Assembly (NCBI RefSeq): GCF_963924675.1
Contig: NC_089219.1
Coordinates: 150,060,288 to 150,124,287 of the forward strand
Direction: 5' to 3'
Length of the DNA: 64,000 nt
Origin: Phocoena phocoena
Taxonomy: Eukaryota > Chordata > Mammalia > Artiodactyla > Phocoenidae
Under the pieces are notes generated by a model. It saw only the letters and a program-made list of their open reading frames with translations. It searched no databases and had not been told where the DNA came from. Of the stretch, positions 22,190 to 34,814 are shown in pieces. How positions within the stretch are numbered: the first letter of the stretch is position 1; each line of letters opens with the position of its first letter. Both the position numbers and the translations under genes were made by a program.

Positions 22190-24835
22190 TTTTCTTAAAA
22201 TTGAGATATAGCATTGTCTTAGCTTCAGGTGTACTCAGAATGACTTGATATATGTAAATACTGCAAGATGATCACCACAATAAGTCTTGTAAATATCCGG
22301 CACCATACATATGTACAAATTTTTTTCTTGTGATAAGAACTTTTTATACTCTCTTAGCAACTTTCAAATATGCAATACCGTATTATTAACTATAGTCACC
22401 ATGCTGTACATTACATCCCCATGACTTATTTTATAACTGGAAGTTTATAACTTTTGACTCCTTTCATGTGATATGCCAACCCCCCAGCCCCTTCCTCTGG
22501 CCTCACCAGTCTGCTTTCTGCATGTATGAGCTTGTCTTTTGTTTTTTAAGATTCCACATATAAATGAGATCATAAGGTATTTGTCTTTCTCTATCTGACT
22601 TATTTCACTAAGCAAAATGCCCTCGAGGTCCATGTCCATCCATGTTGTGGCAAATGGCAAGATTTCATTCTTTTTTATGGCTGAATAATTCTATTATCTA
22701 TCTATCTATCTATCTACCTATCACATTTTCTTTATACATTCATCCATCGATGGACACTTAGATTGTTTCCATATCTAGGCTAATGAATAATGTTGCAATG
22801 AATATAGGGGGGCAGATATCTTTTCAAGTTAGTGTTTTTATTTCCTTTGGATAAATACCCAGAAGTGGAATTGCTGAACTGTATGGTAGTTCTATTTTTG
22901 ATATTTTGAGGAACCTCAATAGTATGAGATGATATAACATTGGGATTTTGATTTGTATTTCCCTGATGATTAGTAATGTTGAGTATCTTTTCATGCACCT
23001 GTTGGTGATCTATATGCCTTCTTTGGAAAATGTCCATCTAGATCCTATGCCCATTTTTAATAAAATTGTTTGATTTTTTACTACTGAGCTGTATCAGTTC
23101 TTCACATATTTTGGATATTAATAACTTATCAAATATATTATTTGCAATTATTTTCTGTAGTTCAGTAGCTTGCCCTTTCACTTTGCTCATGGTTTCCTTT
23201 GCTGTACAGAAGCATTTTTAGTTTGATGTAGTTCACTTGTTTATTTTGTTGCTTTTGCTTTTGGTGTGAAATCCAAAAAATATCATTGTGAAGATGTATA
23301 TCAACGAGTTTCTGCTTATGTTTTCTTCTAGGAGTTTTATGATTTCAGGTCTTATGTTCAAGTCTTGAATCTACTTTGAGTTAATTTTTGTGTATGGTGT
23401 AAGATAGCAATCCAGTTTCATTCTTTTGAATGTAGCTGTTCAGTTTTCCCAACACAATTTATTGAAGAGACTCCTTTCCCCATTGTATATTCTTGCCTCC
23501 TTTGTTGTAAATTAATTGACTTTATAAATGTGGGTCTATTTCTGGGCTCTCTATTCTGTTCCATTGATCTATGTTTTTATGCCAACACTGCATAGGTGTG
23601 TGCGGAGAACACTTTCCTCTCTGAATTTCTGAGTAAACCTGGGAGGCTTTGTCTACTTGTCAAGCCTATACTTAACACTTGCACTCCAGCACCTGTAGCT
23701 TTAAAAACATCTCTTCCATCACTTTGCTTCTTAGAAATGTGATTAAAGATGTAAAACACTTCTACACAATTCAGAGGTGATTAAATTGAATAAAATGAGC
23801 TAAAAACCAAAAAAGACTTCTACAGCATTATAATATAGTTTGAAACCACGGAGCATGGTGTCACCAGCTTTGTTCTTTCTTAAGATTGCTTTTGTAGCTT
23901 CATATGAATTTTTTAGGATTGTTTGTTCTACTTCTGTGAAAAATGCCATTGGAATTTTTATGGAGATTGCGCTGAATCTGTAGATTGCTTTGAGAATATG
24001 TTAACAATGTTAATTCTTCCAATCCATGAACATGAAATATCTTTCCATTTATTCGTCTTCTTCAATTTCTTTAATTAGAGATAATTTTCAGTGTACAGGT
24101 CTTCCAACTCCTTGGTTAAATACAGATACTTTTCTTTTCGATGTTACTGTAAATGAGACTGTTTTCTTAATTTCTCTTTCTGATAGTTTGTTGTTAGTGT
24201 AAGAGATGCAACAGATATTTGTACATTGATTTTGTATCCTGTAACATTACTGAATTTGTTTATTAGCTCTATAAGATCTCTGGTAAAATCTTTAAGGTGT
24301 CCTACATATAATATCATGTCACCAGCAAATAGTGACAGTTTTACTTTTTCCTTTTGAATTTGGTTGATTTTATTTCTTTTTCTTCTCTGATTTCTGTGGT
24401 TAGGTATTCCAATTCTATGTTTAATAAAAGTGGCAGGAGTGGGCACCTTGTATTGTTACTGATTTTACAGGAAAAGCTTTCAGCTGATATATATATGGCC
24501 TTTATTATATTGAGGTATGTTCCTTCAATACCCACATTACTCAGAGTTTTTATTATAAATGGATGCTGAATTTGGTCAAATGTTTTTGCCACATCTATTG
24601 AGATGATCATATAACTTTTATCCTACATTTTGTTAATGTGGTATATCACATTGATTATTTTGCAGATGTTGAACCATCCTTGCATTACTGGGATAAATTC
24701 CACTTGATCATGATGTATGATCCATTTAATGTATTGTTGAATGCAGTTTGTGTTTTGTTGAGGATTCTTTGTGTCTATGTTAATCAGGTTTATTGGCCAT
24801 GATTTATTCTAAATCTTTCATAAAATTGTAAATTA
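22190..24835 (-). mobile_element. old L1, 3' two-fifths
   Basis: L1 3'UTR at the left, ORF2 reverse transcriptase region at the right (minus-strand fragments at 24144-24610 include the RT-type SIDVAKTFDQIQHPF). Diverged and interrupted. Contains a (TATC)n run at about 22690-22718. Confidence 0.8.
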
Positions 24836-27800
24836 TACCCTTAAAATTTAAATTTTTATGTTTAAATCCTCTATTTTCTGAAGACAATGTGAATTTATAC
24901 AATTTTAAAAAATCTTTATTGGAGTATAATTGCTTTACAACGTATTGTTAGTTTCTGCTGTATAACAGTGAATCAGCTATATGTATACATATATCCATAC
25001 ATCCCCTCCTTCTTGCGTCTCCCTCCCACCCACCCTATCCCACCACTCTAGATGCTCACAAAGCACCGAGCTGATCTCCCTGTGCTATGCAGCTGCTTCC
25101 CACTAGCTATCTATTTTACATTTGGTAGTGTATATATGTCAATGCCACTCTCTCACTTAGTCGCAGCTTACCCTTCCCCCTCACCGTGTCCTCAAGTCCA
25201 TTATCTACATCTGCATCTTTATTCCTGTCCTGCCCCTAGGTTCGTCAGAACCATTTTTTTTTGGATTCCATATAAATGTGTTAGCATACGGTATTTGCTT
25301 TTCTCTTTCTGACTTAATCACTCTGTATGAGAGACTCCAGGTCCATCCACCTCACTACAAATAACTCAATTTTGTTTCTTTTTATGGCTGAATAATATTC
25401 CATTGTATATATGTGCCACATCTTCTTTATCCATTCATCTGTTGATGGACACTTAGGTTGCTTCCATGTCCTGGCTATTGTAAATAGAGCTGCAATGAAC
25501 ATTGTGGTACATGACTCTTTTTTGAGTTATGATTTTCTCAGGGTATACGGCCAGTAGTGGGATTGCTAGGTCATATGGTAATTCTAGTTTTAGTTTTTTA
25601 AGGAACCTCCACACTGTTCTCAATTGGCTGTATCAATTTACATTCCCACCAAGTGTGCAAGAGGGTTCCCTTTTCTCCACACCCTCTCCAGCATGTACTG
25701 TTTGTAGATTTTTTGATGATGGCCATTCTGACTGGTGTGAGGAAATACCTCATTGTAGTTTTGATTTGCATTTATCTAATGATTAGTGATGTTGAGCACC
25801 CTTTCATGTGTTTGTAGGCAATCTGTATATCTTCTTTGGAGAAATGTCTATTTGGGTTTTCTGCCCCTTTTTGGATTGGGTTGCTTGCTTTTTTGATATT
25901 GAGCTGCATGAGCTACTTGTATATTCTGGAGATTAATCCTTTGTCAGTTGCTTCATTTGCAAATATTTTCTCCCATTCTGAGGTTGTCTTTTTGTCTTTC
26001 TTATGGTTTCCTTTGCTGTGAAAAAGATTTTAAGTTTCATTAGGTCCCATTTGTTTATTTTAGTTTTTATTTCCATTTCTCTAGGAGGTGGGTCAAAAGG
26101 GATCTTGCTGTGATTTATGTCATAGAGTGTTCTGCCTATGTTTTCCTCTAAGAGTTTGATAGTGTCTGGCCTTATATTTAGGTCTTTAATCCATTTTGGG
26201 TTTATTTTTGTGTGTCGTGTTAGAGAGTGTTCTAATTGCATTCTATTACATGTACGGGTCCAATTATCCCAGCACACCTTATTGAAGAGGCTGCCTTTTC
26301 TCCATCACATACTCTTGCCTCCTTTATCAAAGATAAGGTGACCATATGTGCATGGGTTTATCTCAGGGCTTTCTATCCTGTTCCATTGATCTATATTTCT
26401 GTTTTTGTGCCAGTACCATACTGTGTGGATTACTGTAGCTTTGTAGTATAGTCTGAAGTCAGAGAGCCTGATTCCTACAGCTCTGTTTTTCATTCTCAAG
26501 ATTGCTTTGGCTATTTGGGGTCTTTTGTGTTTCCATACAAAGTGTGAAATTTTCTGTTCTAGTTCTGTGAAAAATGCCATTGGTAGTTTGATAGGGATTG
26601 CACTGAATCTGTAGATTACTTTGGGTAGTAGAGTCACTTTCACAATATTGATTCTTCCAATCCAAGATCATGGTATATCTCTCCATCTACTTGTATCACC
26701 TTTAATTTCTTTCATCAGTGTCTTATAATTTTCTGCATACAGTTCTTTTGTCTCCTTAGGTAGGTTTATTCCTAGGTATTTTATTCTTTTTGTTGCAAAA
26801 ATAAATGGGAGTGTTTCCTTAAATTCTCTTTCAGATTTTTCATCATTAGTGTATAGGAATGCAAGAGATTTCTGGGCATGAATTTTGTATCCTGCTACTT
26901 TACCAAATTCATCGATTAGCTGTGGTAGTTTTCTGGTGGCATCTAGAATTCTCTTTGTATAGTATCATCTCATCTGCAAACAGTGACAGTTTTACTTCTT
27001 CTTTTCCGATTTGGATTCTTTTATTTCTTTTTCTTCTCTGATTGCTGTGGCTACAACTACCAAAACTATGTTGAATAAGAGTGGTGAGAATGGGCAAACT
27101 TGTCTTGTTCCTGATCTTAGTGGAAATGGTTTCAGTTTTTCACCATTGAGGACGATGTTGGCTGTGGTTTTGTCATATATGTCCTTTATTATGTTGAGGT
27201 AAGTTCCCTCTATGCCTAATTTCTGGAGGGATTTTATCATAAATGGGTGTTGATTTTTGTTGAAAGCTTTTTCTGCATCTATTGAGATGATCACATGATT
27301 TTTATCCTTCAATTTGTTAATATTATGTATCTCATTGATTAATTTGCGTATATTGAAGAATCCTTGCATTCCTGGGATACACCCCCCACTTGATCATGGT
27401 GTATGACCCTTTTAATGTATTGTTGTATTCTGTTTGCTAATATTTTGTTGAGGGTTTTTGCATCTATGTTCATCAGTGATATTGGCCTGTAGTTTTACTT
27501 TTTTGTGACATCTTTGTCTGGGTTTGGTATCAGGGTGATGGTGGCCTTATAGAATGAGTTTGGGAGTTTTCCTCCCTCTGCTATATTTTGGGAGAGTTTG
27601 AGAACGATAGGTATTAGCTCTTCTCTAAATGTTTGATAGAATTCGCCTGTGAAGCCATCTGGTCCTGGTCTTTTGTTTGTTGGAAGATTTTTAATCACAG
27701 TTTCAATTTCAGTGCTTGCAACTGGTGTGTTTATATTTTCTATTTCTTCCTGTTTCAATCTCGGAAGTTGTGCTTTTCTAACAATTTTTTCATTTCTTCC

Positions 27801-28359
27801 AGGTTGTCCATTTTATTGGCATATAGTTGCTTGTAGTAATCTCTCATGATCCTTTGTATTTCTGCAGTGTCAGTGGGTACTTCTCTTTTTTCATTTCTAA
27901 TTCTGTTGATTTGAGTCTTCTCCCTTTTTTTCTTGATGGATCTGGCTAATTGTTTATACATTTTGCTTATCTTCTCAAAGAACCATCTTTCAGTTTTATT
28001 GATCTTTGCTATTGTTTCTTTCATTTCTTTTTCATTTATTTCTGATCGGATATTTATGATTTCTTTCCTTCTGCTAACTTGCAGTTTTTTGTTCTTTTTC
28101 TATAATTGCTTTAGATGTAAGGTTAGGTTGTTTGTTTGAGATGTTTCTTGTTTCTTGAGGTAGGATTGTATTGTTATAAGTTTCCCTCTTACAACTGCTT
28201 TTGCTGTTTCCTATAGGTTTTGGGTCGTCATGTTTTCATTGTCATTTGTTTCTAGGTATTTTTTGATTTCCTCTTTGATTTCTTCAGTTATCTCTTGGTT
28301 ATTTATTAGTGCATTGTTTAGCCTCCATTTGTTTGTATTTTTTACAGTTTTTTCCTGAA

Positions 28360-28678
28360 TTTTTTTTTTAAAGAAGATGTTGGGGGTAGGAGTTTATTAA
28401 TTTATTTATCTATTTTTGCTGTGTTGGGTCTTCATTTCTGTGCGAGGGCTTTCTCTAGTTGTGGCAAGCGGGGGCCACTCTTCATCATGGTGCGTGGGCC
28501 TTTCACTATTGTGGCCTCTCTTGTTGTGGAGCACAGGCTCCAGACATGCAGGCTCAGTAGTTGTGGCTCACGGGTCTAGTTGCTCCGCGGCATTTGGGAT
28601 CTTCCCAGACCAGGGCTCAAACCCGTGTCCCCTGCATTAGCAGGCAGAATCTCAACCACTGCGCCACCAGGGAAGCCC
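28360..28678 (-). mobile_element. cetacean SINE, long form, inside L1
   Basis: Target duplication tttcctgaa at 28351-28359 and 28679-28687 splits the L1 ORF2. Confidence 0.93.
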
Positions 28679-29345
28679 TTTCCTGAAATTGATATCTAGT
28701 CTTATAGCATTGTGGTCGGCAAAGATACTTGATATGATTTCATTTTTTTAATATTTACCAAGGCTTGATTTGTGACCCAAGATATGATCTATCCTGGAGA
28801 ATTTTCCATGAGCACTTGAGAAGAAAGTGTATTCTGTTGTTTTGGGAATGAATGTTCTATAACTATCAATTAAGTACCTCTTGTTTAATGTGTCCTTTAA
28901 AGCTTGTGTTTCCTTATTTATTTTCATATTGGATGATCTGTCCAGTGGTGAAAGTGGGGTGTTACAGTCTCCTACTATTAATGTGTTAGTGTCGATTTCC
29001 CTTTTATGGCTCTTAGCATTTGCCTTATGTATTGAGGTGCTCCTATGTTGGATGCATAAGTATTTACAATTGTTATTTCTCCTTCTTGGATTGATCCCTT
29101 GCTCATTATGTAGTGTCCTTCTATGCCCCTTTTAATAGTCTTTATTTTAAAGTCTATTTTGTCTGATATGAGAATTTCTACTCCAGCTTTCTTTGATTTC
29201 CATTTGCATTGAAAATCTTTTTCCATCCCCTCACTTTCAGTCTGTATGTGTCCCTAGGTCTGAAGTGGGTCTCTTGTAGACAGCATTTATATGGGTCTTG
29301 TTTTTGTAACCATTCAGCGAGCCTCTGTCTTTTAGTTGGAGCTTT

Positions 29346-29558
29346 TGTGTGTGTGTGTGTGTGTGTGTGGTATGCGGGCCTCTCACTGTTGTGGCCTCTC
29401 CCATTGTGGAGCACAGGCTTTGGACGCGCAGGCTCAGCAGCCATGGCTCATAGGCCTAGCTGCTCTGCAGTATGTGGGATCTTCCTGGACCGGGGCATGA
29501 ACCCGTATCCCCTGCATCGGCAGGCAGACTCTCAACCACTGTGCCACCAGGGAAGCCC
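29346..29558 (-). mobile_element. cetacean SINE, short form, with (TG)n tail, inside L1
   Basis: Target duplication ttagttggagc at 29332-29342 and 29559-29569. The tail is (TG)n on plus (CA repeats on its own strand). Confidence 0.93.
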
Positions 29559-32504
29559 TTAGTTGGAGCATTTAATCCATTTACATTTAAGGTAATTATC
29601 AATATGTATGTTCCTATTACCATTTTCTTAATTTCTATGGGCTTGTTTTTGTAGGTCTTTTCCTTCTCTTGTATTTCCTGCCCAGAGAAGTTCCTTTAGC
29701 ATTTCTTGTAAAGCTGGTTTGGTGGTGCTGAATTCTCTTAGCTTTTGCTTGTCTGTAAAGGTTTAATTTCTCTGTCAAATCTGAATGAGATCCTTGCCGG
29801 GTAGAGTAATCTCGGTTGTAGGTTTTTCCCTTTAATCACTTTAAATATATCCTGCCACTCCCTTCTGGATTGCAGAGTTTCTGCTGAAAGATCAGCTGTT
29901 AACCTTATGGGGATTCCCTTGTATGTTATTTGTTGCTTTTCCTTTGCTGCTTTTAATATTTTTTCTTTGTATTTACTTTTTGATAGTTTGATTAATATGT
30001 GTCTTGTTATGTTTCTCCTTTGAGTATCCTGTATGGGACTCTCTGTGCTTCCTGGGCTTGATTGACTGTTACCTTACCCACAAGAGGGAAATTTTCAACT
30101 ATAATCTCTTCAAATATTTTCTCATTCCCTTTCTTTTTCTCTTCTTCTGGGACCCACATGATTTAAATGTTAGTGCATTTAATGTTGCCCCAGAGGTCTC
30201 TGAGACTGTCCTCAATTCTTTTCATTCTTTTTTCTGCTCTGCAGTAGTTATTACCACTCTTTTATCTTCCAAGTCACTTATCCGTTCTTCTGCCACAGTT
30301 ATTCTGCTATTGATTGCTTCTAGAGAATTTTTAAATTCATTTATTGTGTTGTTCATCACTGTTTGTTTGCTATTCAGTTTATTTAGGTCCTTGTTAAATG
30401 TTTCTTGTATTTTATTTCCAAGATTTTGGATCATCTTTACTATCATTACTCTGGATTCTTTTTCAGGTAGACTGCCTATTTCCTCTTCATTTGTATGGTC
30501 TGGTGGGTTTCTACTTTGCTCCTTCACCTGCTGCATATTTCCCTGTCTCCTCATTTTGCTTAAGTTGCTGTGTTTGGGGTATCCTTTTCTCAGGCTGCAG
30601 GTTTGTAGTTCCCATTATTTTTGGTGTCTGCCCCCAGTGGGTAAGTTTGGTTCAGTGGGTTGTGTAGGCTTCCTCATGGAGGGGACTGGTGCCTGTGTTT
30701 TGGTGGGTGAGCCTGGATCTCTTCTTTCTGGTGGGCAGAACTGCGTCCGGTGGTGTGTTTTGGGGTGTCTGTGAACTTATTATGATCTTAGGCAGCCTCT
30801 CTGCTAATGGGTGGGATTGTGTTCTCATCTTGCTAGTTGTTTGGCATAGGGTGTCCAGCACTGGAGCTTGCCGGTCGTTGAGTGGAGCAGGGTCTTCGTC
30901 TTGAGACAGAGATCTCAGGGAGAGCTCTCACCGATTGATATTACTTGGGGCTGGGAGGTCTCTGGTGGCCTGATGTCCTGAACTTGGCTCTCCCACCTCA
31001 GAAACTCAGGCCTGACACCCAGCTGGAGCACCCAGACCCTGTCAGCCACATGGCTCAGAAGAAAAGGGAGAAAAAATAGAATGAAAGAAAAAACAATAAT
31101 AAAAGAAAAGAAAAGAAAAGAAAGTTATTAAAATTAAAAAATTATTAAAAACAATTAAAAAGTAATGAAAGAAAAAAGAGAGCAGCCAAAGCAATAAACA
31201 AATCCACCAATGATAACAAGCGCTAAAAACTATACTAAGATAAACATAAAAATCAGAAAGTAGTCAGTTGCATAAAGCAAACCCCAAGTCCACACTTGCT
31301 CCCAAAATCCACTGCCTCAATTTTGGGATGATTTGTTGTCTATTCAGGTATTCCACAGATGGAGGGTACATCAGGTTGACTGTGGAGATTTAATCTGCTG
31401 CTCCTGAGGCTGCACGGAGAAATTTCCCTTTCTCTTCTTTGTTCACACAGCTCCTGGGGCTCACCTTTGGATTTGGCCCCATCTCTGCATGTAGGTCACC
31501 CTCTGGCGTCTGTTCTTTGCCCAGACAGAAGGAGGTTAAAGGAGCGGGTGATTGGGGGCTCTGGCTCACTCAGGCCAGCCGGAGTGATGGGTATGGAATG
31601 CAGGGCAAGCCAGTGGCGGCAGAGGCCAGTGTGACGTTGCAACAGCCTGAGGCATGCCGTGTGTTCTTCTGAGGAAATTCTCCCTGGATCACGGGGCACT
31701 GGCAGTGGCAGGCTGCACAGGCTATTGGGAGGGGAGGTGTGGATAGTGACCTGTTCTTGCACACAGGATTCCTGGTGGCTGCAGCCGCACCCATAGCATT
31801 TCATGCCCGTCTCTGGTGTCTGCAGTGATAGCCGCGGTTCGCACCTGTCTCTGAGGCTTGTTTAGGCGGGTTTCTGAACTTCCTCTCCTCGTGCACCCTG
31901 AAACAATGGTCTCTTGACTCTTAGGCAGTTCTAGACTTTTCCCCGGACTCCTCCTGTTTAGCTGTGGTGCACTAGCCTCCTTCAGGCTGTGTTCACGCAG
32001 CCAACCCCAGTCCTCTCCCTGGATTCTGAACTCCAAAGCCTGAGCCTCTGCTCCCAGCCCCCACCCGCCCCAGCAGATGAGCAGACAAGCTTCTCAGGCT
32101 GGTGAGTGCTGGTCGGCACTGATCCTCTGTGCGGAAATCTCTCCGCTGTGCCCTCTGCACCCTGTTGCAGCACTTCCTCCGTGGCTCCGAAGCTCCCCAC
32201 CCCCCCACCGTCTCTGCCAGTGAAGGGGCTTCCTAGTGTGTGGAAAGTTTTCCTCCTTCACAGCTCCCTCCCAGAAGTACAGGTCCCATCCCTATTGTTT
32301 TGTCTCTGTTTTTTCTTTTTTCTTTTGCCCTACCCGGGTATGTGGGGAGTTTCTTGCCTTTTGGGGAGTCTGAGGTCTTCTGCCAGCGTTCAGTAGGTGT
32401 TCTGTAGGAGTTGTTTCACATGTAGATGTATTTTTGATGTATGTGTGGGGAGGAAGGTGATCTCCATGTCTTAATCCTTCGCCATCTTGAATATCCTCTG
32501 TACA

Positions 32505-33185
32505 CTTTCTTTTTATTCTAAGCACCCCACTGATTTTTTTATTTTTACAGATAAAGAGAAAGACAAAACTAATGAGATGCCTTATAAATCCTACCCCTTT
32601 CAGTAACTTGAAGTTTAATCCCATCAGTTTTACTGCCACTTAGTAAATTAAGAGATCATAAATGGGAAATCAAATAATGCTGCTTTTAATTCCCCAGTTA
32701 TATAAATAACAACTCTAAATGAAATCAAATTTTAACTACATAGCTTCTTACAGTGACCTAAGTTGGACAGATAAATGGAGATTTTCATCATAAAAATTGC
32801 AGTGAATATAAATGTCAAAGTCTCCAGTGAACCATTTAAAATTTCATCTTGGCCACCAGTCCAATCTAGGAAGTAGGGTACACCTAGGGTAGGGAAAATC
32901 CTCTAACAGTCCATGATTTGCTGAAGAACTTAGACCTCAAATCCCACAGAAACTTTTCCTACAGTCATAATAGCTGATGAAATTCTGCACAAATTTCTCT
33001 GGTTGCAGTGATATTAAAAGCAGCTAAAAACATTTTTAGTAATGAAATGCAATTGAGACAGCACACTCATGCAGGCACATTTTAGGAAAACACAGCATGC
33101 AATATAGAGGACAAAAAAAACTGCACAAAAGTATGCCAAAAGTACAAAGTTTAGAATAAGTTAGAGGAAACATGCTTTGATTTAC
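32505..33185 (-). other. CD46 intron 12, 5' part
   Basis: Unique sequence between the L1 and exon 12; nothing further recognised. Confidence 0.5.
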
Positions 33186-33365
33186 CCTTTCATCTTCTTC
33201 TCTTCTCCTTCTCCTTCTTCTTGTTTTCCTTTTTCTCCTTTTCCTTCTCTTTCTTCTCCTTCTTTTTCATATCCTTTTCTTCCTTCTTTTTCATAGCCTT
33301 CTCCTCTTTCCTTTCACTGTGAAGACATCTGTATAAGCAGGTACAAACTACTAAAACAGCAACAA
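33186..33365 (-). CDS. CD46: CD46 exon 12: inner membrane half and expanded Lys/Glu tail, with stop
   Basis: Acceptor TTCTTGTAG; the candidate donor AAGG|GTAAAT ends the exon at 33186. Translation first gives IVAVLVVCTCLY (end of the membrane helix) and RCLH, matching human ..VVPYRYLQ. Where the human exon has only a short RRKKKG, a polypurine tract codes about 40 Lys/Glu/Arg residues, including an imperfect 8-residue repeat AMKKKEEK/DMKKKEKK (24 bp apart), ending RRR and then TGA at 33192-33190. The tail is 46 residues. The donor leaves phase 1 in this frame, whereas the old tail exons need phase 2. The tract has therefore probably gained or lost bases not divisible by three, which exposed the stop. 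Cyt-1 and Cyt-2 would no longer be translated. Confidence 0.82.
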
Positions 33366-33874
33366 CTACAAGAAAACAGGAAACAAATGACATGTGACTC
33401 TGAAAATTAATCACCAAGATTCCAAACCAAGCAGAAGAAATAAACATTGGTTACATTTCTGTGGTTAGAAAATGTTATTTTCTATACATATACATTTATA
33501 TTCCATCTCAACCCTTCAGTATCTAAATCCAATCCCCTGGAATCACATAAACAGTCCACAAAAAGTCAGAGTCTTTGCTTAATTTAGAAAATTACCCAAA
33601 GCATATTTGGGAAATAGACTCATATGACTAATAATTTTGAAAAAAACGTGCATCATTTAGGGTTTGTTACTAAGTGGACATGTAGAATATAAAAGAGTAT
33701 ACAATCACCAACACAAGGTAGTTTATCACAGAAAAGGTCAGGTTTTTTTAGACTGTTCTACTCAATTTCAACCTATAAAAACTACAGCAACTGAAAAGTC
33801 ATTGAAAAAATAATGTGCATCTCATCTTCATATTACATTTTCATTTAAGTGGTATCGAAGTTTGAGATACTTAC

Positions 33875-33910
33875 TTGCAGTAAGAATAATCAGAGCAATG
33901 ATTCCTGTAT
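33875..33910 (-). CDS. CD46: CD46 transmembrane exon, first part
   Basis: 36 nt micro-exon, phase 1 to phase 1, acceptor TTTCTCAG and donor CAA|GTAAGT (strong). It codes DTGIIALIILTA, the outer half of the membrane-spanning helix, equivalent to the human segment VWVIAVIVIAI. The helix continues in the exon at 33365. Confidence 0.88.
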
Positions 33911-34418
33911 CTGAGAAACAATGAAAACAGTTTTGAAGATATTAAGCATCTATGGGTCCTAGATAGCAGCTGTATTTTAATTTTGATCAGATCATCTAAA
34001 AACTACAGCAAAAATGTTTATCAATCTAGTTTTAGCATGTCTGCTACTGCATCCAAGTCATTTTAATCACAGAACCCTTTTAAACAGATTCCAGGTACAG
34101 GATCCACCTTGTGAAACTCTTAACAGGAGTCTCATTTTTCATTGTTTTGTGCTTTAGCTACCACACCAGGTTATTTTGTATAGGTTACTAGTACTGTTAG
34201 AATTTACTAGATTAGAGAAAATTATCTACATGTGTCTATATATACTACCACTTACATTTGTTATGGTACCTGCACTAATAAAATAACTATAAATGTCAAC
34301 TACTACTAATTATTTGTGACACATTGTTTCTTCCCTACCTACAAATGATTGGAACATGATATTTCCATGTAGAACTCTAAGGCCTCATAGTACAGGGTTA
34401 TTAATAACAAAATAATAC

Positions 34419-34472
34419 CTAATTCCTCAAAGGCATCAAGTGATAGTATTTCACCACTGGGATTGGGATATC
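34419..34472 (-). CDS. CD46: CD46 juxtamembrane exon
   Basis: 54 nt, phase 1 to phase 1, acceptor TTTCCTAG and donor TTAG|GTATTA. The translation YPNPSGEILSLDAFEEL parallels the human YPKPEEGILDSLD stretch that follows the STP region and precedes the membrane span. The acidic end (DAFEEL) leads into the hydrophobic exon at 33910. The spacing and phase fit the family gene structure. Confidence 0.85.
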   Translation of the reverse strand, partial: DIPIPVVKYYHLMPLRN

Positions 34473-34814
34473 CTAGGAAAAAAATGGAAATAGGTAAAAT
34501 GAAAGACTAAATAAATCTTAAAGATCTATAAATTCATTGGTTTTGGTCTTGTGCCTTTTTATAATTCATAATTATAATTTTCCTTATAAATTATATTAAT
34601 GTTTCTTAAAAGTTGCATCATAAAATATTATAAATTTATATCCAATGCCATGAACATTCTTCTTCCTGTCCACTGATATTCCTTGCAACTAATTCTGTGG
34701 TATAGCAAGCAAACTTATCATTAGTGTATTCCAAAAAATTAGGCTTGAATTCAATATGACTCTACTTAAAAGATAGAGGAGGGCTTAAAAATGATTTAGA
34801 AGTTGCTCTGGAGT

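Larger units (their letters stand above)
24890..32504 (-). mobile_element. full-length L1 in CD46 intron 12
   Basis: 3' end at the left (ttattggagtataattgctttac at 24917), 5' end at the right (the minus strand starts near GATTCAAGATGGCG-like sequence at about 32495). About 7.1 kb without its two SINEs. ORF1 piece at 30554-30222; ORF2 pieces at 29226-28978, 28024-27495, 27369-26992 and 26643-26305; all interrupted. The 5'UTR (30.6-32.5 kb) is GC-rich with an A-rich low-complexity stretch at 31060-31200. Same orientation as CD46 transcription. Confidence 0.88.

Noticed and set aside
30004..30774. Longest plus-strand open frame (256 codons)
   Set aside because: Lies antisense to L1 ORF1/5'UTR; hydrophobic low-information translation, no splice sites or family match.
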